Origin: Peribacillus huizhouensis
Lineage (GTDB): Bacteria > Bacillota > Bacilli > Bacillales > DSM-1321
NCBI RefSeq assembly: GCF_014138605.1
Contig: NZ_JACJHX010000001.1
Span: forward strand, 496,001 to 560,000
Direction: 5' to 3'
Length of the DNA stretch: 64,000 nt
Shown here: positions 1 through 9,537 of the stretch, one piece after another
Numbering within the stretch: the stretch's first letter is position 1
Layout of the letters: the number at the start of each line of letters is the position of its first letter
The notes under the pieces: generated by a model
Databases searched by the model: none
Told to the model about the DNA's origin: nothing
Seen by the model: the letters and a program-made list of their open reading frames with translations, nothing else
Translations under genes and position numbers: made by a program

Positions 1-786
1 CTCTGCATTTATTTGATACTTTTTAAATGCTTCTAGTCGCACAGCATTTTCAGCTTCTTGCCCCATAGATGTCCAAACATCTGCATAAACAATATCAGCA
101 CCTTCAATTGCTTCAATTGGAGAATGTGTCACTACAATTTCAGACCCTTGTTGCTTAGCCTCTTTTTTCGCGTATTCAATAATCTCTTTATTCGGCTCGT
201 ATCCAGGTGGACAAGCTATGGAAAAATCAATTCCAGTTTTTGCACAGGCTATCATTAAAGAATGTACGACATTATTTCCATCGCCGATATACGCCATCTT
301 CAGGCCTGCAAGCTTTCCTTTTACTTCTTGAATTGTTAATAAATCTGCTAAAGCCTGACAAGGATGGAACATATCCGTTAAACCATTAATAACCGGAATG
401 GTTGCAGCATTTGCCAACTCTTCAATCTTTTCATGACCGAATGTTCGTATCATAATTCCATCAACAAATTGGGATAAGACTTTTGCTGTATCCGAAACTG
501 TCTCCCCACGACCTATTTGAATATCATTACTGCTTAAAAATAAACCATGACCACCAAGTTGTAGCATACCAACTTCAAATGATACTCTTGTCCTTGTCGA
601 TGATTTTTCAAAAATCATCCCTAATGTTTTTCCTTTTAAAGGATAGTATTCATCACCCGCTGCCCATTTTTCCTTAATAGTACTAGCTAAGTTAAGCAGT
701 TCAAGTATTGAATCGGGAGACACGTTAGCTAATGTAAGAAAATCCTTTTGCTGAATGATTTTCCCTTTCTTGATTATTGTACTCAT
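1..786 (-). CDS. argF: Ornithine carbamoyltransferase (3' end outside window)
   Basis: Cytoplasmic enzyme that makes citrulline from ornithine and carbamoyl phosphate. The 262 visible codons begin MSTIIKKGKIIQQKDFLTL and include the carbamoyl-phosphate motif STRTR, the GRGET segment, the HPCQALADLLT motif and the YIGDGNNV strand that starts the ornithine domain. The family is usually about 315 residues, so roughly 50 C-terminal residues lie beyond the window edge. The ATG overlaps the carB stop by four bases (ATGA), so the gene is translationally coupled as the last seen member of the arg-car cluster. Identity is clear from the motifs and the context. Confidence 0.95.
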   Translation of the reverse strand, partial: MSTIIKKGKIIQQKDFLTLANVSPDSILELLNLASTIKEKWAAGDEYYPLKGKTLGMIFEKSSTRTRVSFEVGMLQLGGHGLFLSSNDIQIGRGETVSDTAKVLSQFVDGIMIRTFGHEKIEELANAATIPVINGLTDMFHPCQALADLLTIQEVKGKLAGLKMAYIGDGNNVVHSLMIACAKTGIDFSIACPPGYEPNKEIIEYAKKEAKQQGSEIVVTHSPIEAIEGADIVYADVWTSMGQEAENAVRLEAFKKYQINAE

Positions 787-3700
787 GCATGTGTCACTCC
801 TTTTTTATTTAAGTGAAGCCAATGTTGTAATGATGCGATTTTTATCTCTTTTTCAGTCAGCGATTGTAAGTATGCAAGGAAAGTTTCTTCTTCAGAAAAA
901 GCGAGTATACGGTATTTTGCTGCTAATAATCGTAATTGCTGATCTTCCGCAGATTTTCCATACGATAATACTGCCGCTCCCTTACCTTCTTTAAGCCATG
1001 ATTCGAAATGACCATCCGCAATTACCAAACCTGCATCCATCACACGATTTAACATTTTCTTACTAAGATGGATTGTTGAGGAAATGAATAAACCGTTTTT
1101 ATTCAAGTCTCGTTGGCCATGATAAACTTTCGCTAGTGCTTCATTGACTGTTTCCGCAATAGCAATCCCTTCACCAGTCGATTTCATTTCTGGTCCGACT
1201 TTCGAATCGAGTCCACTTAGAGCAAATGTTGAAAATACTGGGTATTTAATTGCCGAAAACGAAAAATCATCTTCTAGACCCGTTTTTCCTAGTAAATTCG
1301 ACAAAGAATATTTCCCAAGCAATATTTTTGTCGCTACTTGTACAAGTGGAACACCGCTAATTTTACTAATTAAAGGGATTGTTCGACTTGCACGAGGATT
1401 TACTTCAAGCACATAAACTTTATGACCTTGGATAACGAATTGAATATTCATTAGTCCTTTATAGCCAAGCTCTACTACAATTTTCTTCGCATATTCAACC
1501 ATTTTTTCTTTCAGTTCTGTTGAAATAGTAGTACTTGGAAAAATAGCGAGGCTGTCTCCGGAATGGACGCCGGCCTTTTCAATATGTTCTGCAACTAAAG
1601 GAATATAGACATTACTTCCATCCGCAATTAAATCAATCTCTGCTTCTTGACCAGCAATATAAGAATCAATGAGGACAGGGTAAACAAGAGTTGAGCCATT
1701 GTTCAAACGGTTATTTAAACTTTGAAGATCTTGAATGATCTCCATTCCTTGACCGCCAATTACATAGGAAGGTCGTAATAAAACAGGAAAGCCTATTTGT
1801 TCTGCTTGCTTCAGTAATTCTTGGGCGTTATTTGCCATTTCACCAGGAACGTGAGGAATATCAAGCTTTTGCAATAATGTATAAAATCGATCACGATCTT
1901 CTAATTGGTCAACAATATCAAAAGATGTTCCTAATAAATTAATACCATACTCCTCAAGTCCTTTTGCAAGATTAATTGCCGTTTGACCACCAAATTGAAC
2001 GATTACATCTTGAATCCCTTCAGCCTCAATTACATTCAAAACATATTCAAGCGTCAATGGTTCAAAATAAAGTCGATCAGCCGTAGCAAAATCTGTGCTT
2101 ACTGTTTCAGGATTATTGTTAATCATGATGGTTTCTACATCTTCTTGTTGAAGGGCATAAACACTATGGACAGAACAATAATCAAATTCAATTCCTTGAC
2201 CAATCCGAATCGGCCCACTCCCGATAATCAATACTTTTTGTTTATTTGACTTTTCCTGCTCATTTTCTCCAAAATATGTCGAGTAATAATAATTTGTATG
2301 CGATTCGAATTCGGCTGCACATGTATCAACCGTTTTATATGCAGCTGTAACCCCTAACAAGATTCGCTGTTTTCTCACATTAAGTTCTGATGTGTCCCAA
2401 ACAGATGCTAAATAACGATCAGAAAAACCTTTTTCCTTTAGGAACATGAACTCTTCCTTCGTTACATGATCAAGTTTTTTAGCTGCAAGACTCTTTTCCA
2501 GTTCTATAATCGATGAGAAACTTGCTAAGAAAAAATAGTCCATCTTAGTCGCTTCATGAATGGCTTCTATTGTAACATTGTTGCGAAGTAATTCTAAAAT
2601 CACAAAAATTCGTTCATCTGTTTGGGCATAAAGCATATCCCATAATTCTGAAATCGATTTGTCTTTTAATGAATTTAATTGAATCCCTAATGTCTTAAGC
2701 TCTAGTGAGTCAACCGCTTTTTGAAGAGCACCTTCAAAACTTCGATGTAAGGCCATTACTTCACCGGTTGCTTTCATTTGCGTTCCTAGCTTGCGGGTTG
2801 CTGTTGGAAATTTATCAAATGGCCATCTCGGAAATTTCACCGCTACATAATCAAGTGCCGGCTCAAAGCTTGCATACGTACTCTTTGTAACAGGATTGAT
2901 TAGTTCTGACAAATGATAGCCTACAGCCAATTTGGCTGCAATACGAGCAATTGGATATCCTGTTGCTTTTGACGCAAGTGCTGAAGAACGGCTTACCCGA
3001 GGATTTACCTCAATTAAATAGTAGCTTTTACTATTCGGATCAAGAGCAAATTGAATATTACAGCCACCGATAATCCCTAATGCTGAAATAATTTTAATTG
3101 AAGCCGAGCGTAGCATTTGATATTCTTCATCGGAAAGTGTCTGAGATGGAGCCACAACAATGGAATCACCTGTATGAATGCCAACAGGATCGATATTTTC
3201 CATATTACAAATCGTAATACAGGTTTGATTGCTATCTCGCATGACCTCATATTCAATTTCCTTAAAACCAGCAATGCTTCGCTCGATCAGACATTGTGTA
3301 ATCGGGCTTTCTTGTAATCCGCCTCGTACAAGATCCTTGAATACGTCCATATCTTCTGCAATACCGCCACCAGTACCACCTAGTGTATACGCAGGCCGAA
3401 CAATGATCGGAAACCCAATTTTTTCAGCAAAAGCAACCGCCTCATCAAAGGTATGAACAATCATACTTTCAGGAACTGGTTCGTTGATTTCAAACATTAA
3501 TTGGCGAAAAAGCTCCCTGTCCTCTCCTTTTTTAATGGAGTCAATTGGAGTTCCGAGCAATGTAACGCCATACTTTTCCAAAATTCCTGCCTCATGAAGT
3601 TGATACGCAAGGTTTAATCCAGTCTGTCCGCCTAATGTAGCAAGCAATCCATCAGGTTTTTCTTTTGCGATGATTTTTTCAAGTACATCACAAGTTAATG

Positions 3701-3902
3701 GTTCAAAATATACTGCGTCTGCATTCATATCATCAGTCATAATGGTAGCAGGGTTGTTATTTACTAAAATAACTCTATAACCCTCTTCTTTAAGCGCTAA
3801 ACATGCTTGCGTACCGGCATAATCAAATTCTGCTGCTTGCCCGATAATAATCGGTCCTGAGCCAATTACTAAGATGGTTTGGATGGAATGATTCTTAGGC
3901 AT
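783..3902 (-). CDS. carB: Carbamoyl-phosphate synthase large chain, arginine-linked
   Basis: Synthetase subunit that forms carbamoyl phosphate from bicarbonate, ammonia passed from CarA, and two ATP. It shows the usual duplicated ATP-grasp layout: the N-terminal half opens with ILVIGSGPIIIGQAAEFDYAG and the second half repeats it as VLIIGSGPIRIGQGIEFDY, each followed by a glycine-rich IVRPAY or LLRPSY loop. A shorter MGS-like C-terminal domain follows. Length is 1039 residues. An in-frame upstream start at 3929 exists, but I chose the ATG at 3902 because GGGAG stands about nine bases before it and the protein then begins MPKNHSIQTILVIGSGP as the family does. It overlaps carA by eight bases. 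Confidence 0.95.
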   Translation of the reverse strand: MPKNHSIQTILVIGSGPIIIGQAAEFDYAGTQACLALKEEGYRVILVNNNPATIMTDDMNADAVYFEPLTCDVLEKIIAKEKPDGLLATLGGQTGLNLAYQLHEAGILEKYGVTLLGTPIDSIKKGEDRELFRQLMFEINEPVPESMIVHTFDEAVAFAEKIGFPIIVRPAYTLGGTGGGIAEDMDVFKDLVRGGLQESPITQCLIERSIAGFKEIEYEVMRDSNQTCITICNMENIDPVGIHTGDSIVVAPSQTLSDEEYQMLRSASIKIISALGIIGGCNIQFALDPNSKSYYLIEVNPRVSRSSALASKATGYPIARIAAKLAVGYHLSELINPVTKSTYASFEPALDYVAVKFPRWPFDKFPTATRKLGTQMKATGEVMALHRSFEGALQKAVDSLELKTLGIQLNSLKDKSISELWDMLYAQTDERIFVILELLRNNVTIEAIHEATKMDYFFLASFSSIIELEKSLAAKKLDHVTKEEFMFLKEKGFSDRYLASVWDTSELNVRKQRILLGVTAAYKTVDTCAAEFESHTNYYYSTYFGENEQEKSNKQKVLIIGSGPIRIGQGIEFDYCSVHSVYALQQEDVETIMINNNPETVSTDFATADRLYFEPLTLEYVLNVIEAEGIQDVIVQFGGQTAINLAKGLEEYGINLLGTSFDIVDQLEDRDRFYTLLQKLDIPHVPGEMANNAQELLKQAEQIGFPVLLRPSYVIGGQGMEIIQDLQSLNNRLNNGSTLVYPVLIDSYIAGQEAEIDLIADGSNVYIPLVAEHIEKAGVHSGDSLAIFPSTTISTELKEKMVEYAKKIVVELGYKGLMNIQFVIQGHKVYVLEVNPRASRTIPLISKISGVPLVQVATKILLGKYSLSNLLGKTGLEDDFSFSAIKYPVFSTFALSGLDSKVGPEMKSTGEGIAIAETVNEALAKVYHGQRDLNKNGLFISSTIHLSKKMLNRVMDAGLVIADGHFESWLKEGKGAAVLSYGKSAEDQQLRLLAAKYRILAFSEEETFLAYLQSLTEKEIKIASLQHWLHLNKKGVTHA

Positions 3903-4977
3903 ATGCTTTTTCTCTCCCACTATAGTCATTTATCATTTGTAAAAAATCAGTAAAATGTTCTACGCTCTCGACAGGTCCTGGATTTGCTTCCGGATGATAC
4001 TGTGTCGTAATAATTGGTAACTCTGCATGAACCAAGCCTTCAACTGTCCCATCATTCACATTGCGGAATCGTACTTGTAACCCTGTGTTTGATAAGCTCC
4101 CCTCTGACACTTCATAGCTATGATTTTGTGAACTCATATACACCCGTTTTGTTTTCAAATCAACAATCGGCTGATTCGCCCCACGATGACCAAAAAGCAT
4201 TTTCTTCGTATCACCGCCAAATGCAAGAGCTACAAGTTGGTGGCCAAGGCATATGCCCATCGCCGGATATTGTGTAAGAATGTTTTTGAAATTCAGAAAT
4301 AAATGATTTAGCTGCTTCGGATCACCCGGCCCATTAGACAGAACAACACCATCCGGATTTAGGTTTTGAATCGTTTGCAGGTCCGTATCGTAAGGCACGA
4401 TCGTTACTTGACAATTTTGACTGAGTAAACTATCCAAAATTGATTTTTTGTAGCCAAAATCAAAAAGGACGATATGCTTTGTTCCGTTTCCATAACTCGT
4501 AATTTCCTTAGATGAAACTTCTGAAACGATTTGGGTATTTTCATAATAGTCCGTTACCACTTTATATGATGGATCTGGAGTAATCGCTGCTTCCATAGAA
4601 CCTGACGTTCGAATGGTCTTAACGACCGCTCTCGTATCGATCTGACTAAGCAATGGAATATTCCACTTATCCAAATAATCTTTTAAAGAATGGCGAGCTT
4701 GAAAGTGTGAATAACTCATATCTCCTTGATAGACAATTACACCAGCTACATGAGGTTTTCTGCTTTCAAAGTCTTCATTATTAATCCCATAATTTCCAAT
4801 TAGCGGATACGTAAATACGACAATTTGATTTTTATATGAAGGGTCTGTCAGCACTTCTTGATAGCCTGTCATCCCTGTGAAAAAGACAATTTCTCCTTGA
4901 ACGGTATCATTCATCTCTTTTGTTAGTAATTTGCCTTCAAATGATTGACCATTTGATAAATGTAAATAGTTTTTCAT
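3895..4977 (-). CDS. carA: Carbamoyl-phosphate synthase small (glutaminase) chain, arginine-linked
   Basis: Glutamine amidotransferase subunit that releases ammonia for CarB. At 360 residues it has the CarA N-terminal domain (TGYQEVLTDPSY) and a class I amidotransferase domain with the nucleophile motif GICLGHQ and the His-Glu pair in QYHPEANPGP. AGGAGTG precedes the ATG. It is separated from argD by about 80 bases holding an ARG-box-like site and followed by overlapping carB. The position inside an arginine cluster, away from any pyr gene, points to the arginine-regulated synthase rather than the pyrimidine one. Confidence 0.95.
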   Translation of the reverse strand: MKNYLHLSNGQSFEGKLLTKEMNDTVQGEIVFFTGMTGYQEVLTDPSYKNQIVVFTYPLIGNYGINNEDFESRKPHVAGVIVYQGDMSYSHFQARHSLKDYLDKWNIPLLSQIDTRAVVKTIRTSGSMEAAITPDPSYKVVTDYYENTQIVSEVSSKEITSYGNGTKHIVLFDFGYKKSILDSLLSQNCQVTIVPYDTDLQTIQNLNPDGVVLSNGPGDPKQLNHLFLNFKNILTQYPAMGICLGHQLVALAFGGDTKKMLFGHRGANQPIVDLKTKRVYMSSQNHSYEVSEGSLSNTGLQVRFRNVNDGTVEGLVHAELPIITTQYHPEANPGPVESVEHFTDFLQMINDYSGREKAYA

Positions 4978-4998
4978 AATATCACTCCTATGCAGGAC

Positions 4999-5035
4999 TG
5001 CATTTTTATATAAAATGAAGTATTTTTATTCATTT
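4999..5035 (-). promoter_or_regulatory. ARG-box-like operator upstream of carA
   Basis: The carA-argD gap carries AAATGAATAAAAATACTT on the minus strand (5018-5035), which resembles the AhrC/ArgR box ATGAATAWWWATTCAT. A second AT-rich half (TATAAAAATGCA) lies downstream at 4999-5010. A third TATTTTTACT half is near 5042-5050. The placement suggests that carAB-argF can be controlled separately from argCJBD. The site is seen; its binding by AhrC is inferred from known biology. Confidence 0.55.
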
Positions 5036-5056
5036 AAGTAAGTAAAAATACAGTCA

Positions 5057-6211
5057 TTATGAGACTGGCTGTTTGCTTGCTATAACTTTGGTAATTTTTT
5101 CTATACATAAATCCAACTCAGTTTTATTTGTCGTTAATGGTGGTAGTAATCTAATTACATTTGGACCGGCTGTCAGGACAAGAATTCCTTGCTTTTGGAG
5201 TTCTAGTAAAATCGGTTGACCAGCATTTACTAATTCAATTCCAATCATTAGCCCCATCCCGCGTATCTCTTTCACAATTTCAATATCCTTCAAATTTTCA
5301 TGTATTTGATTGATAAGATAGTTACCTTTCTCAATTACCTCTAAAAGAAAATCGTCTTCGAACACTACTTGAAGTGTCGCTTCTGCTGCTGCAATACTAA
5401 CTGGATTTCCGCCAAATGTTGATCCATGGCTACCTGGTCCAAAATGCTTAGCAAGCTCTTTCTTTCCTACCATTGCACCGATTGGAAGGCCATTTCCTAA
5501 TCCTTTAGCGATTGTAATAATATCTGGCTCAATTTGATAGTGTTGAAAAGCAAATGGCTTACCAGTACGGCCAATTCCAGTTTGGATTTCATCAATAATT
5601 ACTAAGATTCCGAATTTTTCACTTGCTGTTTTTATTGCATCCAGGAATTCCTGTTCTATTTTATGAATCCCGCCTTCTCCTTGGACAATTTCAATCATGA
5701 TTGCAGCTGTGTTTGCATCTACACTGTTTACCAATGCAGCTACATCATTGAATGGGATATAAGCAAACTCTTCAAGCATTTTTCCAAAACCAACTTTGAC
5801 CTTTTCCTGTCCTGTTGCTGCCATCGTTGCAAATGTACGTCCATGGAACGATTGAGTGCAAGTAATAATTTTATTTTTCCCAGTTGCTTTCCTTGCTAGC
5901 TTTATTGCAGCTTCATTTGCTTCCGCACCACTGTTACAAAAGAAAACATGACCGAGACCAGATGCATTAGTGATTAATGAAGCTGTTTTTTCCTGCTTTG
6001 AGTTTTCGAACATATTTGATGTATGCCAAAATGTAGCTAACTGTTTTTCTACGGCTGTTTTTACTGTTTCATTACAATGCCCAAGATTCAACACGCCGAT
6101 TCCAGATGTATAATCCAGATATTTCGTACCATCCTTACTCGTTAACCAAGATCCCTTTGCCACATCTGGTTCAATCTGCCAACTATCATAGGTTGGAAAT
6201 AATGAACTCAT
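5057..6211 (-). CDS. argD: Acetylornithine aminotransferase
   Basis: PLP-dependent class III aminotransferase that converts N-acetylglutamate semialdehyde to N-acetylornithine. The 384-residue protein shows FCNSGAEANEAAIKLAR for cofactor phosphate binding, the IIDEIQTGIGRTG aspartate segment that holds the pyridine nitrogen, and the Schiff-base lysine in ITIAKGLGNGLPIGA. Its ATG overlaps the argB stop (ATGA), so it is coupled to argB. Length and motifs are ordinary. The paralogous rocD-type ornithine aminotransferase is less likely given the operon. Confidence 0.94.
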   Translation of the reverse strand: MSSLFPTYDSWQIEPDVAKGSWLTSKDGTKYLDYTSGIGVLNLGHCNETVKTAVEKQLATFWHTSNMFENSKQEKTASLITNASGLGHVFFCNSGAEANEAAIKLARKATGKNKIITCTQSFHGRTFATMAATGQEKVKVGFGKMLEEFAYIPFNDVAALVNSVDANTAAIMIEIVQGEGGIHKIEQEFLDAIKTASEKFGILVIIDEIQTGIGRTGKPFAFQHYQIEPDIITIAKGLGNGLPIGAMVGKKELAKHFGPGSHGSTFGGNPVSIAAAEATLQVVFEDDFLLEVIEKGNYLINQIHENLKDIEIVKEIRGMGLMIGIELVNAGQPILLELQKQGILVLTAGPNVIRLLPPLTTNKTELDLCIEKITKVIASKQPVS

Positions 6212-6981
6212 ATATATACCCCTTCCTGTGTAACAAATTTCGTTCCAATAAAATCGTTATTTTCATAGAAACAAGTCTTTCCACTTACAATCATCACTTC
6301 TGGTATACTTTTTTCTAAAACGGAAAGCGCAGTGGTAACCTTAGGAATCATGCCGCCATAAATGGCACCTTCTTTAATCATTTCATTAGCTTCCGTTGCT
6401 GTAAGCTGTGAGAGTAAGCTGCCTTCTTTTAAAACACCCTTCACATCGGTAACAAACAAACACATTTGCGCACCAAGCGCTTTCGCCACTGCACCTGCTG
6501 CCATATCAGCATTCACGTTCAACTTCTGACCTGATTCCGTTATTGAAATTGGAGTTAATACAGGACATATCCCTTTTTGTAGTATCATTTCTAATAAGTC
6601 TGTATCCACTTTCTTAATCTCGCCAACGGCTCCTAAAGCCAATTCATTAATGTAGGCTCCTATCAACATCTTGCCATCAGATCCATTTAAACCAATTGCT
6701 TTAATATCATGGGATTCAAGTTTATGCACTAGACTTCTGTTTGATTTACCTGAAAGCATCAGTTCAACAATTTCCAATACCTCAGCTGTAGTCTTACGTA
6801 ACCCATTTTCAAAGACTGGTGTGATCTTACTTTGCTCAAGCATGGCGTTAATATCTGGACCACCGCCATGAACAAAGACCATTTGCCAGCCACGGTTTTG
6901 CAGTTCTTTTATACTTTCAAAAAAAGAATCTGACAGTTCATCAATAATGCTGCCGCCGCATTTAATAACTAAGGTTTTCAT
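6208..6981 (-). CDS. argB: Acetylglutamate kinase
   Basis: Amino acid kinase that phosphorylates N-acetylglutamate, the second step of the pathway. It has the N-terminal KCGGS nucleotide loop, FVHGGGPDINAML for the substrate, and LNVNADMAAGAVAKAL plus GMIPKV in the ATP lobe. The longer frame opens with a GTG at 6990, but that GTG sits in the AAGGAGTG ribosome site. The ATG at 6981 is eight bases after AAGGAG and gives the standard start MKTLVIKCGGS, 257 residues. It begins 13 bases after the argJ stop and overlaps argD. Confidence 0.94.
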   Translation of the reverse strand: MKTLVIKCGGSIIDELSDSFFESIKELQNRGWQMVFVHGGGPDINAMLEQSKITPVFENGLRKTTAEVLEIVELMLSGKSNRSLVHKLESHDIKAIGLNGSDGKMLIGAYINELALGAVGEIKKVDTDLLEMILQKGICPVLTPISITESGQKLNVNADMAAGAVAKALGAQMCLFVTDVKGVLKEGSLLSQLTATEANEMIKEGAIYGGMIPKVTTALSVLEKSIPEVMIVSGKTCFYENNDFIGTKFVTQEGVYI

Positions 6982-6993
6982 TCTGCACACTCC

Positions 6994-8226
6994 TTATGAT
7001 CGATAGCTCGCATTGATTTTCACATAATCATAGGTTAAGTCGCAGCCCCATGCTGTTCCGCTTTCAGAACCTTCTTTAAGCGTAACATTTATCACGAGTA
7101 AGTCTTGTTCCAAATAAGCTTTAGCCATTTCTTCCGAAAAATCTACCGGCTCACCGTCTTCTAATACAACAATATCTCCGAAAGCAATCGTGACTTGTTG
7201 CGGGTTAAAGTCAATCCCGCTGCGTCCCATTGCCGCAATAATTCTTCCCCAGTTCGCATCCGCTCCATAAGCCGCTGTTTTTACTAAATTAGAACCAATG
7301 ATTGTTTTTGCAATTATTTGTGCAGCTTGTTTAGTCTCCATTCCGGAAACATTGCATTCAATTAATTTCGTTGCCCCTTCACCATCTTTGGCAATTTGTT
7401 TAGCTAAGCTTTCACTCGTTAGTTTCAGTAATTGAATGAAAGTATCCCATTCAGGGTGTGTTGGTGATAAAGATTGATTGCCAGCTTTGCCATTAGCTAA
7501 TACAAGTACCATATCATTTGTTGAAGTATCACCATCAACAGTAATTTGGTTAAACGTCTGATCCGTTATAGTTGAAAGAGCAAACTGTAAATCGCTCGAT
7601 TCAATAGCTGCATCTGTCGTAATAAATCCAAGCATTGTAGCCATATTCGGATGAATCATGCCCGATCCTTTAGCTGCTCCACCCATCGTGACCGTTACTC
7701 CATCAATTTCTGCTGAGTACGCACAATTCTTCGTTACGGTATCTGTTGTTAAGATGGCTTGTTCAAAGTCAATAGCATCTTTGTCCGCAGGTGATGGCTC
7801 TAACAATTCGATCCCACGTTTAATTTTTTCCATTTTCATATATTCGCCAATAACACCTGTTGAAGCAACTGCAAGATAATGTGGCGCTAAATCGAATTTT
7901 GAAGCAGCAAGATCTCTCATTTCATAGGCGTCTTTTAGTCCTTGTTTGCCTGTGCAAGCATTGGCGCAAGCACTATTAACGATGATGCCTTGTAACTTCC
8001 CTTCCATTTGAATGCTATCCTTCGTCACATCAAGGGGAGCTGCTTGGATTAAACTTTGTGTGTAAACAGCTGCGACTGAAGCTGGAATATCCGATAAGAT
8101 GATCCCAAGATCTTTCTTCGAATAGCGTAATCCAGCGTGAACACCTGCTGTTTTAAACCCCTGTGGTGTAACGATATTTCCTTGATCAATTTTCTTTATA
8201 GATGCAACACGCTGTAGTGTTTTCAT
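6994..8226 (-). CDS. argJ: Bifunctional ornithine acetyltransferase / N-acetylglutamate synthase
   Basis: Transfers acetyl from N-acetylornithine to glutamate, recycling the acetyl group. It is made as a precursor that cleaves itself. The cleavage motif is visible as HPNMATMLGF, with the threonine becoming the N-terminal nucleophile of the beta chain. KGSGMIHPN and GDTSTNDM are also family blocks. 410 residues is normal. A CGGAGGT ribosome site precedes the ATG and argC ends 17 bases upstream. Presence of ArgJ fits the absence of argA and argE in this cluster. Confidence 0.95.
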   Translation of the reverse strand: MKTLQRVASIKKIDQGNIVTPQGFKTAGVHAGLRYSKKDLGIILSDIPASVAAVYTQSLIQAAPLDVTKDSIQMEGKLQGIIVNSACANACTGKQGLKDAYEMRDLAASKFDLAPHYLAVASTGVIGEYMKMEKIKRGIELLEPSPADKDAIDFEQAILTTDTVTKNCAYSAEIDGVTVTMGGAAKGSGMIHPNMATMLGFITTDAAIESSDLQFALSTITDQTFNQITVDGDTSTNDMVLVLANGKAGNQSLSPTHPEWDTFIQLLKLTSESLAKQIAKDGEGATKLIECNVSGMETKQAAQIIAKTIIGSNLVKTAAYGADANWGRIIAAMGRSGIDFNPQQVTIAFGDIVVLEDGEPVDFSEEMAKAYLEQDLLVINVTLKEGSESGTAWGCDLTYDYVKINASYRS

Positions 8227-8243
8227 GACTTACCTCCGAATAG

Positions 8244-9272
8244 TTATGGATAAATGGGAATTGTGGATAAACCTGCTGTTTCATCCAAGCCCATCATAAT
8301 ATTTGCATTTTGAATTGCTTGCCCGGCTGCCCCTTTAACAAGGTTATCGATAACCGAGACAATTGTTACTTTTCCTGTTCTTTCATCATACGCCATCCCG
8401 ATATCACAGAAATTTGAACCATATACTTGTTTCGTGACTGGGAACTGCCCTACCCTTTGAATTCTTACAAAAGGATGGGATTCGTAAATCGTTTGATATA
8501 AATCATAAAGCTCTTGTGTAGAAAAGCGTTTATTAACCTGGACATACATAGTCGCCATAATTCCTCTCGTCATTGGGACAAGATGAGTTGTAAAAGTAAT
8601 GGGCTGCATGTTTTGTTGCCACGTAGAAAGTTGTTGTTCAATTTCCGGGATATGCTGATGCTCATGGACTTTATATATTTTAAAATTTTCATTCATATCG
8701 CTAAAATGGGTCATTTCTGATGGAGACTTGCCTGCTCCAGATACCCCTGATTTAGCATCAATAATCACATCTTTAGCTAACCCTTCTGAGAATAATGGTG
8801 CAAGACCAAGCAGTACCGCAGTTGGATAACAGCCTGGATTTGCGATTATGTTTGCTTCCTTAATTTGGTTTGCATTCCACTCTGAAAGGCCGTATACAGC
8901 TGAATCAATGACTTTCTGCGGTGCAGCCGTTTTTTTATACCACTTTTCATATTCACCTGGTGTTTTCAAGCGCAAGTCACCAGATAAATCAATAACCTTA
9001 ACATTCAATTTAGAAAAATCAGATACAAGTTCTGCTGAAACGCCTGATGGTGTTGCGAGAAAAACGATATCCGATGTATCGGCGATTTTTTCAGGATTAA
9101 TATCTTCTAATACAAAATCTTCATGCAATAAATGTGTATGTTCATCACTTATTTTCCTATCAAACTTAGACGATGTATGCAAAGAGGCAATTTTCATGTT
9201 TGGATGATTTTTCAAAAGACGTATAAGTTCTAATCCACCATAGCCTGTAGCACCAACTATTGAAACGTTCAA
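8244..9272 (-). CDS. argC: N-acetyl-gamma-glutamyl-phosphate reductase
   Basis: NADPH-dependent reductase making N-acetylglutamate semialdehyde. The N-terminal Rossmann motif is SIVGATGYGGLELIRLL and the catalytic cysteine lies in IIANPGCYPTA. The substrate-binding segment KVHEHQHIPEIEQ is present. Length is 342 residues. The start is TTG at 9272, eight bases after GGAG, with no in-frame ATG near it. It is the first gene of the cluster and directly follows the ARG-box promoter. Confidence 0.94.
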   Translation of the reverse strand: MNVSIVGATGYGGLELIRLLKNHPNMKIASLHTSSKFDRKISDEHTHLLHEDFVLEDINPEKIADTSDIVFLATPSGVSAELVSDFSKLNVKVIDLSGDLRLKTPGEYEKWYKKTAAPQKVIDSAVYGLSEWNANQIKEANIIANPGCYPTAVLLGLAPLFSEGLAKDVIIDAKSGVSGAGKSPSEMTHFSDMNENFKIYKVHEHQHIPEIEQQLSTWQQNMQPITFTTHLVPMTRGIMATMYVQVNKRFSTQELYDLYQTIYESHPFVRIQRVGQFPVTKQVYGSNFCDIGMAYDERTGKVTIVSVIDNLVKGAAGQAIQNANIMMGLDETAGLSTIPIYP

Positions 9273-9318
9273 GTTATCATCTCCATTGTATTCTTCCCTA
9301 CGATTCTATAATAATAGT

Positions 9319-9366
9319 ATTATATGACTGAATAAAAATAAAATCAAATGTATTTTTATAAAAAGA
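9319..9366 (-). promoter_or_regulatory. argC promoter overlapped by tandem ARG-box-like sites
   Basis: On the minus strand TTGATT (9342-9347) and TATAAT (9319-9324) are separated by exactly 17 bases, a good SigA promoter. A TTTTATTTTTATTCAGTCAT site (9325-9344) fills the spacer and a second, TTTATAAAAATACATTTG (about 9346-9363), lies just upstream. Both resemble AhrC/ArgR half-site pairs. Repressor bound here would cover the -35 and the spacer. Promoter geometry is seen; arginine repression is inferred. Confidence 0.7.
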
Positions 9367-9450
9367 TAGAATTTTTTAAACTATTGTTAAACATCCGCAT
9401 TTTCATTATATAATTCCTATTTTTTTTACAAAGGGAGAATCTCACGAATT

Positions 9451-9531
9451 ATGCTATCAGTTATTCTGACGACTTTTAACTATCGTCCTTTATTCATTCG
9501 GATGATTAAATTTCATATTTCATCCAAATAA
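9451..9531 (+). CDS. Possible very small ORF (26 residues)
   Basis: An ATG-TAA frame encoding MLSVILTTFNYRPLFIRMIK plus six more residues lies between the argC promoter and a strong terminator. AAGGGAG lies about 13 bases before the ATG, which is far. The unit could instead be a short non-coding transcript ending at the 9538-9560 hairpin. No function can be assigned. Confidence 0.2.
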   Translation: MLSVILTTFNYRPLFIRMIKFHISSK

Positions 9532-9537
9532 TAAAAT

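Noticed and set aside
755..994. Many ORFs opposite carB, addA, addB and other large genes
   Set aside because: They are antisense shadows without ribosome sites or family likeness.
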